A stretch of DNA of 64,000 bases from Burkholderiaceae bacterium. GTDB taxonomy: Bacteria; Pseudomonadota; Gammaproteobacteria; Burkholderiales; Burkholderiaceae_C. A program made the position numbers and the translations under genes. The notes beneath the pieces were generated by a model that was not told the origin of the DNA, did not search any database, and saw only the letters and a list, made by a program, of their open reading frames with translations. Positions 8,370 to 16,147 of the stretch are shown here, one piece after another; positions within the stretch are counted from its first letter, which is position 1, and every line of letters starts with the position of its first letter. The DNA lies in contig JAKLLA010000002.1 of assembly GCA_023150375.1 (NCBI GenBank), positions 186,001 to 250,000 of the forward strand. The letters run 5' to 3'.

Positions 8370-10547
8370 TCAAGCCTTCAGATACTCCATCTTCCCCCCC
8401 AGCCAGCGCGACACATGGGCGCGGGCAGCGGCGGGGTGCTTGTCCAGCAGCTCGGGCGCCGCGGCACGGGCGCGCTGCAGCAGCGGGGCGTCCTCGGCCA
8501 GGTCGGCGAAGCGCAGCAGGGCGTCGCCGCTCTGGCGCGAGCCCATGAACTCGCCGGGGCCGCGGATTTCCAGGTCGCGGCGGGCGATCTCGAAGCCGTC
8601 CGTCGTCTCGACCATCGCCTTCAGCCGCGCCTTGCCGGTCTGCGAGAGCGGGCCGGTGTAGAGCAGCACGCACACACTCGCCACCGCGCCGCGGCCCACC
8701 CGGCCACGCAGCTGGTGCAGCTGGGAGAGGCCGAAGCGCTCGGCGTGCTCGATCACCATCAGGCTGGCATTGGGCACGTCCACGCCCACCTCGATCACCG
8801 TGGTGGCCACCAGCACCGCCATGTCGCCGCTGGAAAACAGCGACATCACCGCAGCCTTCTCCGCCGCCGGCATGCGGCCGTGGATCAGCCCGACCATGCG
8901 CCCGGGCAGCGCGGCGCTGAGGTGCTGGTGCGTCTCGGTGGCGTTCTGCAGGTCGAGGTTCTCGCTCTCCTCCACCAGCGGGCAGACCCAGTAGACCTGC
9001 CGGGCGTGCGTCTCCACCTCGTCGCGGATGCGGGCGATGACGTCCTCGCGCCGGTTGTCGGCGAAGACCTTGGTGACCACCGGGCTGCGGCCCGGCGGCA
9101 GCTCGTCGAGGGTGGAGACGTCCAGGTCGGCGAAGTAGGTCATCGCGAGCGTGCGCGGGATGGGCGTGGCGCTCATCATCAGCAGGTGCGGCTCCAACGC
9201 CCCCGGCCGCCCAGCGGCATCCTGCGCACCCTCCGGATCGCCGGCCAGCTTGCGGCGCAGCTCCAGCCGCTGCGCCACGCCGAAGCGGTGCTGCTCGTCG
9301 ACGATGGCCAGGCCCAGCCTGGCGAAGCGCACGTCGTCCTGGATCACCGCGTGGGTGCCCACCACCAGCGCCGCCTCGCCGCTGGCCACGCGCTCGACCA
9401 TCTGGCGGCGCTCACGGCCCTTGCGGCTGCCGGTCAGCCAGGCGATGCCCTGCCCCCGCTCGGCCAGCAGCGGGTCGAGCCACTGCACCAGCTTGCGGAA
9501 GTGCTGCTCGGCCAGGATCTCGGTGGGCGCCATCAGCGCGCACTGCCAGCCCGCGTCGATGGCCACCGCGGCGGCCAGCGCGGCCACCACCGTCTTGCCG
9601 GAGCCGACGTCGCCCTGCAGCAGGCGGTGCATCGGCTCCCCGCGGCCCAGGTCGGCGGCGATCTCCTCGGCCACGCGGCGCTGCGCCCCGGTGAGCTGGA
9701 AGGGCAGCACGGCCAGCAACCGCTCGTGCAGGCCCCCGACCGCCGCCCGCAGCGCCGGCGCGCGCAGCTTGCGGCGCTCGCGCTGCGCCTGCAGCTGGGC
9801 GATCTGCTGGGCCAGCAGCTCCTCGAACTTCAGCCGCTGCCAGGCCGGGTGGCTGTGGTCCTCCAGCGCCGCCAGGCTGGCCGAGGCCGGCGGGTGGTGC
9901 AGGACATTCAGCGCCTCGCGCAGGCTGGGCAGGCCGGCAGGCAGGACGCGCGCGGGCAGCAGCTCGTCCAGCGGCGCACGCGACAGGCCCGAGGCCACCG
10001 CCTTGCGCAGGTAGGCCTGCGGCAGCTGGGCGCTGGTCGGGTAGACCGGCGTCAGCGACGCGGCCAGCGGCGTGGTGGCGTCCACCGCCTTGAAGGTGGG
10101 GTGCACCATCTCCGGCCCGAAGAAGCCGCCGCGCAGCTCGCCGCGCACCCGCACCCGCGCGCCCGCGGCCAGGGTCTTCTGGTGCGAGGGGTAGAAGTTG
10201 ACGAAGCGCAGCACCAGCTCGGCGCGGCGCCGGCCGGGTGCGCCGTTCGCGCCCTGCTCCAGCGACTCGGCCAGGTGGACGATGAACTGCCGGCGCGGGC
10301 GCAGCTCCACCCGCGCCTCGCGCACGATGCCCTCGACCTGCACCGTGTCGCCGGGGCGGGCCTCGGCGATCGGGGTGAGCTGGGTCTCGTCCTCGTAGCG
10401 CAGCGGCAGGTGCAGCGCGAGGTCGATGTCGCGCCGCAGGCCGAGCTTCTCCATCGCCCGCTGGGGCGCGGATTTCGCAGCCGCGGCGGCGGGGGCCTTG
10501 GCGGAGGGCGCCTCAGCGGCGACGCCGTCGGAGACCGATGAAGTCAT
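8370..10547 (-). CDS. recG: ATP-dependent DNA helicase RecG
   Basis: A 725-residue RecG, slightly longer than the roughly 690-residue E. coli protein because of an Ala-rich N-terminus. It reverses stalled replication forks and drives branch migration. Visible motifs are an OB-fold wedge region (VQVEGIVREARVELRPRR), Walker A GDVGSGKT, the DEQH box in AIVDEQHRFG, the SATPIPRT motif and the C-terminal helicase motif QLRGRVGRG. The ATG at 10547 was chosen because the RecG core begins shortly after it; an upstream extension of the frame runs antiparallel through the toxin gene and looks non-coding. It is convergent with the defence cassette and lies 11 bases downstream of the doc stop on the same strand. 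Confidence 0.96.
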   Translation of the reverse strand: MTSSVSDGVAAEAPSAKAPAAAAAKSAPQRAMEKLGLRRDIDLALHLPLRYEDETQLTPIAEARPGDTVQVEGIVREARVELRPRRQFIVHLAESLEQGANGAPGRRRAELVLRFVNFYPSHQKTLAAGARVRVRGELRGGFFGPEMVHPTFKAVDATTPLAASLTPVYPTSAQLPQAYLRKAVASGLSRAPLDELLPARVLPAGLPSLREALNVLHHPPASASLAALEDHSHPAWQRLKFEELLAQQIAQLQAQRERRKLRAPALRAAVGGLHERLLAVLPFQLTGAQRRVAEEIAADLGRGEPMHRLLQGDVGSGKTVVAALAAAVAIDAGWQCALMAPTEILAEQHFRKLVQWLDPLLAERGQGIAWLTGSRKGRERRQMVERVASGEAALVVGTHAVIQDDVRFARLGLAIVDEQHRFGVAQRLELRRKLAGDPEGAQDAAGRPGALEPHLLMMSATPIPRTLAMTYFADLDVSTLDELPPGRSPVVTKVFADNRREDVIARIRDEVETHARQVYWVCPLVEESENLDLQNATETHQHLSAALPGRMVGLIHGRMPAAEKAAVMSLFSSGDMAVLVATTVIEVGVDVPNASLMVIEHAERFGLSQLHQLRGRVGRGAVASVCVLLYTGPLSQTGKARLKAMVETTDGFEIARRDLEIRGPGEFMGSRQSGDALLRFADLAEDAPLLQRARAAAPELLDKHPAAARAHVSRWLGGKMEYLKA

Positions 10548-10558
10548 GCGCGAAGGAC

Positions 10559-10966
10559 TCAGCGCGCGCGCGGCGCGATGTGGTCGCGCAGCCAGGCGGC
10601 GAAGGCGGGTTCGTCGAGGTCGCCAGCGGCCAGCGTCATCACGGCCACGGTGGCGTCGGCCTGGCTGGCCGTGAGCCGCCAGCCGTTGAGCGCCAGGCAA
10701 AGACCGGTGGCAAGGAAAGCCGCCCGCTTGTTGCCATCGACGAAGGGATGGTTCTTGGCCAACCCGTAAGCGTAAGCCGCCGCCAGGTCGGCCAGATCCG
10801 GATCGCCGTACACCGCGACGTTCTGTGGCCGCGCCAGGGCCGAGTCCAGCAGCCCCTCATCGCGCAAACCGGCTGCACCGCCGTGCAACGCCAGGCTCTC
10901 GTCGTGCAGCAGCATCAGCATGCGCTTGTCGACCCAGCGCCAGGACTGGTTGACCGCGTCCGTCAT
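10559..10966 (-). CDS. doc: Death-on-curing (Doc) family toxin, Fic fold
   Basis: A 135-residue Doc/Fic protein. The active-site signature HPFVDGNKR (His73 to Arg81) is complete and begins the usual HxFxxGNKR loop; Doc toxins phosphorylate elongation factor EF-Tu and so stop translation. The N-terminus (RMLMLLHDESLALHGG) matches the Doc substrate-binding region. The antitoxin gene ends 16 bases upstream on the same strand, the usual antitoxin-first order. All catalytic residues look intact, so the toxin is probably active and the module is not a remnant. Confidence 0.9.
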   Translation of the reverse strand: MTDAVNQSWRWVDKRMLMLLHDESLALHGGAAGLRDEGLLDSALARPQNVAVYGDPDLADLAAAYAYGLAKNHPFVDGNKRAAFLATGLCLALNGWRLTASQADATVAVMTLAAGDLDEPAFAAWLRDHIAPRAR

Positions 10967-10982
10967 GACCCCCTCCGCCGCA

Positions 10983-11207
10983 TCACTTGGCCAGGGCGCG
11001 GAAGGTGTCGCGATACTCGCGCATGAACTCGCGGCCCAGCTCCAGTTGCTCCTCGAAGGCCGGATCGAAGGCGGTGAGCGCCACGCCGTCCGGTGTGTCG
11101 GTTACGTAGATCGTGTCGCCCTTCTCCAGCTTCAGCCGCGCCAGCACCTCCTTGGGCAGGATGACACCGACCGAGTTGCCGATCTGGGTGAGCTTGAGGG
11201 TGTGCAT
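10983..11207 (-). CDS. AbrB/MazE-type antitoxin partner of Doc
   Basis: A 74-residue protein with a SpoVT/AbrB swapped-hairpin DNA-binding domain in the first 45 residues (LKLTQIGNSVGVILPKEVLA). An acidic helical tail follows that should bind and inhibit the toxin. It belongs to the putative addiction-module antidote type often found as a Doc partner, unlike the Phd antitoxin of phage P1. It lies 16 bases upstream of doc in the same operon. A perfect inverted repeat with an A+T-rich core lies 42 bases before its start and is a likely autoregulatory operator. Confidence 0.88.
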   Translation of the reverse strand: MHTLKLTQIGNSVGVILPKEVLARLKLEKGDTIYVTDTPDGVALTAFDPAFEEQLELGREFMREYRDTFRALAK

Positions 11208-11248
11208 GGCGGGCTCCGTGAGTTGCCGGGGGCGACCCCGGCAGACGT

Positions 11249-11264
11249 TATAACATTCGTTATA
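11249..11264. promoter_or_regulatory. Palindromic operator/promoter between the antitoxin gene and queA
   Basis: The sequence TATAACATTCGTTATA is a perfect 6-bp inverted repeat with a 4-bp spacer, A+T-rich in otherwise GC-rich DNA. On both strands it overlaps -10-like hexamers (TATATT towards queA, TATAAC towards the antitoxin). AbrB/MazE-type antitoxins bind such dyads, so this is probably the autoregulatory site of the toxin-antitoxin operon. It may also influence queA transcription. Confidence 0.6.
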
Positions 11265-11302
11265 TTCTGCCCCTCCCTCCCCCGCCCTGCAAGCCGTCTG
11301 CC

Positions 11303-12538
11303 GTGTCGCACCCGTCCCCTTCGCCCGTCACCGCCCCTGCCACCGCCCCCCGCCCATGGACCGTGGCCGACTTCGATTTCGAGCTGCCACCCGAGCTGAT
11401 CGCCCAGGCACCGGCCGCCGAGCGCAGCGCCTCGCGGCTGCTGGACGCCGGCCCGGCCGGCAGCGACGCGCCACCGGTGGACCGCATCTTCCGCGAGTTG
11501 CCCCACCTGCTCGAACCCGGCGACCTGCTGGTGTTCAACGACACCCAGGTGATCCGCGCCCGGCTCTACGGCGCCAAGGACAGCGGCGGCGCGGTCGAGG
11601 CGCTGGTCGAGCGCGTGCTGCCGGCGGCGGATGGGGCGCACAGCCACGAGGTCTGGGCCCACCTGCGCGCCAGCAAGTCACCCAAGGCCGGGCAGGCGGT
11701 GCACTTCCGCAACGACGCGGGCGAGTCCTTTCGCGCCGAAGTGCTGGGCCGCTGCGGGCCGGAGAACGGGCTGTTCCACCTGCGCTTCCCGGGCGACGCC
11801 TTCGCGCTGCTGGAGCGCTTCGGCCACGTGCCGCTGCCGCCCTACATCACCCACGCCGACACCGCCGAGGACGCCCGGCGCTATCAGACCGTGTTCGCCC
11901 GCCACCCCGGCGCGGTGGCCGCACCGACCGCGGCGCTGCACTTCGACGAGGCGCTGCTGGCCGCGCTCGAGGCGCGTGGCGTGCAGCGCGCCGCGGTGAC
12001 GCTGCACGTGGGCGCCGGCACCTTCCAGCCGGTGCGCGCCGAGCGGCTCGAAGACCACCACATGCACAGCGAGTGGTTCGAGGTGCCCTCCACCACCGTC
12101 GCCGCCATCGAAGCCACCCGCGCGGCAGGCGGACGCGTCGTCGCGGTGGGCACCACCAGCCTGCGGGCGCTGGAATCGGCCGGCCGGGCCGCGGCGCAGG
12201 CGGGGCTGGATGCGGCGACCACCCCGCTGCTGGCCGGTGCGCGCGAGACCGAGATCTTCATCACCCCCGGCTTCGACTTCCGGGTGGTGGACCGGCTGAT
12301 CACCAACTTCCATCTGCCCCGCAGCACGCTGATGATGCTGGTCAGCGCCTTCGCCGGCCACGAGCGCATCCGCGGGCTGTACGAGCACGCGATCGGCCAG
12401 CGCTACCGCTTCTTCAGCTACGGCGACGCGATGCTGCTGACGCGTGCACCCCACAGCCCCCTGTTCCAGCCCGGCACAACGGCGGAACAGCGCGATGCGG
12501 GCGTTGCTCCACTCCGGGAAAACCCGCCGGCGGATTGA
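11303..12538 (+). CDS. queA: S-adenosylmethionine:tRNA ribosyltransferase-isomerase QueA
   Basis: Transfers and rearranges the ribosyl moiety of S-adenosylmethionine onto preQ1-modified tRNA, giving epoxyqueuosine in the queuosine pathway. The protein shows the family landmarks [12 protein letters not shown] near the N-terminus, the [18 protein letters not shown] block, [11 protein letters not shown], and [19 protein letters not shown] near the C-terminus. With the GTG start at 11303 it has 411 residues, about 50 more than E. coli QueA. Part of this is a low-complexity Pro/Ala/Ser N-terminus, so an internal GTG just before ADFDFEL is a possible alternative start. It is divergent from the toxin-antitoxin operon. 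The partner enzyme gene tgt is about 22 kb away at 34886. Confidence 0.95.
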   Translation: MSHPSPSPVTAPATAPRPWTVADFDFELPPELIAQAPAAERSASRLLDAGPAGSDAPPVDRIFRELPHLLEPGDLLVFNDTQVIRARLYGAKDSGGAVEALVERVLPAADGAHSHEVWAHLRASKSPKAGQAVHFRNDAGESFRAEVLGRCGPENGLFHLRFPGDAFALLERFGHVPLPPYITHADTAEDARRYQTVFARHPGAVAAPTAALHFDEALLAALEARGVQRAAVTLHVGAGTFQPVRAERLEDHHMHSEWFEVPSTTVAAIEATRAAGGRVVAVGTTSLRALESAGRAAAQAGLDAATTPLLAGARETEIFITPGFDFRVVDRLITNFHLPRSTLMMLVSAFAGHERIRGLYEHAIGQRYRFFSYGDAMLLTRAPHSPLFQPGTTAEQRDAGVAPLRENPPAD

Positions 12539-12614
12539 CATTGCTCAACATCTGGTGCCGGTCATCGCCTAACGATGCGGCCATCGCATCTTTCGAACCC
12601 TGCGGAGACCCACC

Positions 12615-13007
12615 ATGAACCACCCGGTACGCACCACCTTCCTCACCCTGGCCGTCCTCTGCACGGCCGCCTCGGCCCAGGCCGCCGGCAAGTCCAACGA
12701 CGAGGCGATGCTCTCGCTGGCCAAGGGCGCCGGCTGCATGACCTGTCACCACATCGATCCCGGTGCCAAGGGCCCCGAGGGCTTGCCGCCGATCGGCCCG
12801 GCCTGGCGCGACGTGGCCGCCAAGTACAAGGGCGACAAGACGGCGCCGACCAAGCTGACCCAGATCGTGCTGAAGGGCTCGAACCCCTACGAGAGCCACT
12901 GGAAGGGCAAGGCCTCGGGTCTGGCGATGCCGCCCAACGCGGTGGCCATCCAGGAAGCCGACGCGAAGAAGCTGGTGGACTGGATCCTGAAGCTGCAGCC
13001 CAAGTAA
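12615..13007 (+). CDS. Periplasmic class I cytochrome c
   Basis: A 130-residue single-heme cytochrome. A cleavable signal peptide (about residues 1-23, ending AQA) directs it to the periplasm. The heme site is CMTCH (Cys41, Cys44, His45), and Met105 in GLAMPPN is the likely sixth ligand. Size and motif spacing fit the small c-551/c-552 electron carriers. A GGAG ribosome binding site precedes the ATG. It stands alone between queA and a convergent regulator, with a strong hairpin after its stop, so its redox partner cannot be read from context. Confidence 0.88.
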   Translation: MNHPVRTTFLTLAVLCTAASAQAAGKSNDEAMLSLAKGAGCMTCHHIDPGAKGPEGLPPIGPAWRDVAAKYKGDKTAPTKLTQIVLKGSNPYESHWKGKASGLAMPPNAVAIQEADAKKLVDWILKLQPK

Positions 13008-13008
13008 G

Positions 13009-13040
13009 CCGGGCCACGACGCGCCTGGCGCGTCGCCCGG
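13009..13040. terminator. Bidirectional hairpin between convergent genes
   Basis: An 8-bp perfect stem (CGACGCGC / GCGCGTCG, loop CTG) is nested in an outer 5-bp stem (CCGGG / CCCGG). It lies immediately after the cytochrome stop and one base before the stop of the convergent regulator. There is no T-run, but position and strength suit a shared terminator. Confidence 0.6.
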
Positions 13041-13041
13041 T

Positions 13042-13863
13042 TCAGCAGCAAGGACGCCCGGCCGGGAGGTCGGGCGCCGGTATCGGCACCGCGGCCGGCC
13101 ACGCGGCGCCGGCGGTGGCCGGCAGGCCCTGCGCACCGGCCCAGACCACCACCTCCGTGCGGCTGCCCAGGCCGAGCTTCTGGAACAGACTCAGCACGTG
13201 GGTCTTGACCGTCGATTCGGCCAGCCCCAGCGCCCGGCTGATCTGCTTGTTCGACTGACCGGCCACCATCAGCCGCAGCACGTCGAACTGCCGGGGTGAC
13301 AGGCCCAGGCCGGCCAGATCGTCCTGCAGCGCCGGCGACGTACAGAGAATCGGCGTCACGCCCGGCGCCGGCAACTGCGCCGGCAGGATCCGCCCCCCTG
13401 CCGGTACCGGCTGCGGCAGCGCGTCGAGTTGCGGCAGCGTGCCGGCCATGGCCAGCTCCTCGCGCGGCGCCCGCCGGCGGCGCCGCCACAGGCCCTGCAG
13501 CAGTTCCTGCACGGCCTGCGGCCGGGCCGTCCGGGCAATCACCCCGTCGATCCCGGCGGCCTGCAGCGGGGCCAGCAGCGGCGCGCCGTTGCGCTCGAGC
13601 AGCGCGATCATCGGCGTGTGTGGCCAGCGATCCCGACAGGCCTCGAGACGCCGCAGCGGCTGGGCGTCTCGCACGCTCAGCTCCAGGGCCAGCAGATCCC
13701 GCGGGCCGAGCGACGGCAGGTCCGCCGGCAGAGTCGCCGACAGATCCTCCTGCAGCCCGACGCCCAGCACCCGCACCCCGGGAAAGTGCGCGCGCACCAA
13801 CCACGCCAGCCCCTCACGGAACAGCGTATGGTCGTCGAGGATCAGCAGGGTTCGGCGCGGCAC
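13042..13863 (-). CDS. LuxR-type response regulator with an atypical receiver domain
   Basis: A 273-residue protein with an N-terminal CheY-like receiver (about 1-125) and a C-terminal LuxR helix-turn-helix (about 200-255: LSPRQFDVLRLMVAGQSNKQ, then AESTVKTHVLSLFQKL). The acidic pair Asp10-Asp11 is present. At the phosphoacceptor position, however, the sequence reads LLALELSVRD, so Glu61 replaces Asp. The conserved Thr (IALLERN) and Lys (GVIARTA) are also lost. The receiver is therefore unlikely to be switched by a normal phosphorelay. No histidine kinase is adjacent. The DNA-binding half looks intact; targets are unknown. Confidence 0.8.
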   Translation of the reverse strand: MPRRTLLILDDHTLFREGLAWLVRAHFPGVRVLGVGLQEDLSATLPADLPSLGPRDLLALELSVRDAQPLRRLEACRDRWPHTPMIALLERNGAPLLAPLQAAGIDGVIARTARPQAVQELLQGLWRRRRRAPREELAMAGTLPQLDALPQPVPAGGRILPAQLPAPGVTPILCTSPALQDDLAGLGLSPRQFDVLRLMVAGQSNKQISRALGLAESTVKTHVLSLFQKLGLGSRTEVVVWAGAQGLPATAGAAWPAAVPIPAPDLPAGRPCC

Positions 13864-13940
13864 GGAAATTCACAAGGTCACGTACCGTCACTATAGGCCG
13901 GCTGTCTGTCCCGGCCCTTGCGTCCCCTCAGGCGGGGGAC

Positions 13941-13989
13941 GACGGCGCTTCGCGCTGCCCGCCTCGCAGAGGGGCGACCGTGCGCCGTC
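13941..13989 (-). terminator. Stem-loop downstream of exbD
   Basis: An 8-bp perfect stem (GACGGCGC / GCGCCGTC) with a GC-rich 33-base loop lies just after the exbD stop on the transcript. It is a plausible terminator for the receptor-tonB-exbBD unit. The long loop and lack of a T-run keep confidence low. Confidence 0.35.
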
Positions 13990-13995
13990 CGGGGC

Positions 13996-14418
13996 TCACG
14001 GCCCGTTGTGCGGCTGGCTGACGAAGCCCACCTTGCTCAGGCCGGCGCGCGAGGCGTCGGCCAGCGTCTCGGCCACATGGCGGTAGGCGGCGTCCTGATC
14101 GGCGCGCAGGTGGATCTCGGGCTGCACCGGCTGGCGCCCGGCGGCCAGGAAGCGCTGCGCCGCCTCCTCCCGGCCGATCCGCTCGCCGTTCCAGTAGCGC
14201 AGCCCCTGGGCGTCGATCGCGAAGTCGACCTTCACCGGCACCGGCGGGTTCTCCTGCGAGCTCACGCGCGGCAGGTCGAGCTTGACCGCGTGGGTGAGCA
14301 GCGGCGCGGTGACGATGAAGATCACCAGCAGCACCAGCATCACGTCGATCAGCGGCACCATGTTGATGTCCGCCATCGGTGCACCGGCGGTCTTGCGGTC
14401 GAAACTGGCGAAGGCCAT
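13996..14418 (-). CDS. exbD: Biopolymer transport protein ExbD
   Basis: A 140-residue inner-membrane protein of the TonB energising complex. The N-terminal transmembrane helix (about 20-42) contains the conserved Asp in NMVPLIDVMLVLLVIFIV that takes part in proton translocation, and a periplasmic domain follows. It lies 31 bases downstream of exbB. Together with TonB it couples the proton gradient to the receptor encoded at the start of the operon. Expression is probably iron-controlled from the Fur-like site at 18622. Confidence 0.95.
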   Translation of the reverse strand: MAFASFDRKTAGAPMADINMVPLIDVMLVLLVIFIVTAPLLTHAVKLDLPRVSSQENPPVPVKVDFAIDAQGLRYWNGERIGREEAAQRFLAAGRQPVQPEIHLRADQDAAYRHVAETLADASRAGLSKVGFVSQPHNGP

Positions 14419-14449
14419 GGTCGGCTCCTTGTCGAGGAAGGCAGGCGTC

Positions 14450-15250
14450 TCAGGCCGCCGCCGGACGCAGCGTCTGCACGGCGGGGGCCGGCGACGGCGC
14501 CCCGCTGCGGCCGTTCTCGGCCAGCGGGCTGCCCATCGACAGGAAGGTCAACAGCTCGAAGGCGAAGGCATCCAGACTGGCGCCCAGCACCCGGTTGCTG
14601 CGCGAAATCGCGTTGTAGGCCACCACGGCAGGAATGGCCACCGCCAGGCCGATGCCGGTCATGATCAGCGCCTCGCCCACCGGGCCGGCCACCTTGTCCA
14701 GCGTGCCCGAGCCGCTCATGCCGATGGCCAGCAGCGCGTGGTAGACGCCCCAGACGGTGCCGAACAGGCCGACGAAGGGGGCCGTCGCCCCGATCGTCGC
14801 CAGGGTGGTCAGTCCGTTCTCGAGCCGGGTGGTCTCCTCGTCGAGCACCTTCCTGAGGGTGCGCGTGACGAAGTCCTGCGCCGTGCCGGCCTCCTCCAGC
14901 TTGGCCGCGCCGTACCGGGCATGGTGCTGGCGGGCGTGGATCGCATGCGCGGCCAGGTGGCCGAAGGGATCGCGCACGCCATGGGCGCCGATCTCGGCGG
15001 CCACCTCGTCGAGCGAGCGGGCGTTCCAGAAGAAGCCCAGGAACTTCTCGCTGCGCCGGCGGCGCAGCCACTGCGTGAGGCCCTTGATGAGGATGAGCGC
15101 CCAGGACAGCACCGACATCGCCACCAGGATGCCCAGCAGCGACTTGCCCACCAGGTCGGACTGGGCGATGAAATGGCCGAAGCCCATCGCGGGCAAGGCT
15201 TCGACAAAGAGGGCGGCCGACGCGGCCAGGTCAGGTGCAGCAGGGGTCAT
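14450..15250 (-). CDS. exbB: MotA/TolQ/ExbB proton channel protein ExbB
   Basis: A 266-residue inner-membrane protein with three transmembrane segments (about 25-50, 145-170 and 190-215). The family core is present: TLATIGATAPFVGLFGTVWG followed by GEALIMTGIGLAVAIPAVVAY. It forms the pentameric channel around ExbD that drives TonB. I chose the ATG at 15250; the frame is open a further 39 residues upstream, but that stretch is translated from the interspersed repeat at 15301 and is not family sequence. The gap to tonB is 132 bases, unusually long for this operon. Confidence 0.95.
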   Translation of the reverse strand: MTPAAPDLAASAALFVEALPAMGFGHFIAQSDLVGKSLLGILVAMSVLSWALILIKGLTQWLRRRRSEKFLGFFWNARSLDEVAAEIGAHGVRDPFGHLAAHAIHARQHHARYGAAKLEEAGTAQDFVTRTLRKVLDEETTRLENGLTTLATIGATAPFVGLFGTVWGVYHALLAIGMSGSGTLDKVAGPVGEALIMTGIGLAVAIPAVVAYNAISRSNRVLGASLDAFAFELLTFLSMGSPLAENGRSGAPSPAPAVQTLRPAAA

Positions 15251-15300
15251 GGGAATCAGCGCAGGTTGGCAACGACGAAGGGAACGCTCTGCCCCGCAGA

Positions 15301-15380
15301 CGCCGCGGATCCGGCGTCGCGGGTCCGCCGGCGTCGCCCCCCCGAGGGGGAGCGGCGTCAGCCGCAACGGGGGTGGGTCA
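15301..15380 (-). repeat. Interspersed GC-rich repeat, copy A
   Basis: Read on the minus strand, this 80-bp stretch matches the plus strand at 44032-44112 with only scattered differences. The shared core is GTTGCGGCTGACGCCGCTCC, and both copies end in CCGGATCCGCGG. Each copy contains self-complementary parts (GCGGC/GCCGC and a C-run/G-run). It fills the gap between tonB and exbB. It looks like a short mobile-derived or REP-like intergenic element. Confidence 0.7.
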
Positions 15381-15382
15381 CA

Positions 15383-16132
15383 TCAGTCTTCCAGCTCGAA
15401 AGCCAGGGGCATCACGATCCAGAACTCGAAGGGCACGCCGTTTTCGGTGCGCGGCTTGATGCGCGCGGTGACGGCCTTGCCCAGCGCCTCCTGGTCCAGG
15501 CGGGCAAATCCCGAGGAGCTCTGCAGCTGGACCTGGCGGGGCACGCCGCGGGTGTCGATCAGGGCGCGCACCAGCACCACGCCCTGCTCGCGCAGGCGCC
15601 TGGAGGCCAGCGGGTACTCCAGCTGCGGCACGCGGATCCAGTCGGTGTCCGTCAGCACCACCTGCCGGGGCGCGGCCGGCGCCGGAGCCGGCGGCACGGG
15701 CGGGGCCGCAGGCGCGGGCGCCGCCGGGGGGGCCGTCGGCTCGGGCAGCGCCGGCGGCTCGGGCGGCGGTGGCGGCGCGGTGAACACCGGCGCCGGCTGC
15801 GGGATCGGTGGCGGCGCGGCCGCGATCACCGGCGCCGGTGGCGGCAGCGTCCGGGGCTGCGCCCTCGGCGGCGGGGGCGCAGGCGGCTGGGGCGCCTCGG
15901 GCGATGGGGCGATCAGCTCGACCATGATCGGCGCGAAGGGCCCCGCCGCCTGGCGCACCGCCGGCACCTGCAGCAGCGCCCAGCCGCCGAGCAGGTGCGC
16001 GCCGAGCATGCCGGCCACCATCGCCCGCCGGGCCGCCGGCCCGAGCGGATCGACGCTGTGCACCGGGATCACCCGGGGAGTCGACAGGGCAGGCACCGCT
16101 GTGGGCGCCGTCGAGGTCGCTGCAGTCGTCAT
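15383..16132 (-). CDS. tonB: Energy transducer TonB
   Basis: A 249-residue TonB. It has a short cytoplasmic N-terminus, one transmembrane anchor (about 36-56: MVAGMLGAHLLGGWALLQV) and a long Pro/Ala-rich periplasmic spacer (about 75-160). The C-terminal TonB domain (about 165-249) carries the YP motif in LEYPLASRRLREQGVVLVR. It transmits energy from ExbBD to the outer-membrane receptor whose gene ends 15 bases upstream. Confidence 0.95.
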   Translation of the reverse strand: MTTAATSTAPTAVPALSTPRVIPVHSVDPLGPAARRAMVAGMLGAHLLGGWALLQVPAVRQAAGPFAPIMVELIAPSPEAPQPPAPPPPRAQPRTLPPPAPVIAAAPPPIPQPAPVFTAPPPPPEPPALPEPTAPPAAPAPAAPPVPPAPAPAAPRQVVLTDTDWIRVPQLEYPLASRRLREQGVVLVRALIDTRGVPRQVQLQSSSGFARLDQEALGKAVTARIKPRTENGVPFEFWIVMPLAFELED

Positions 16133-16147
16133 CGCAGGCCCGATGCT

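Noticed and set aside
8415-10541. A 708-residue open frame opposite recG
   Set aside because: RecG motifs are complete on the other strand; this frame has low-complexity composition and no domain.
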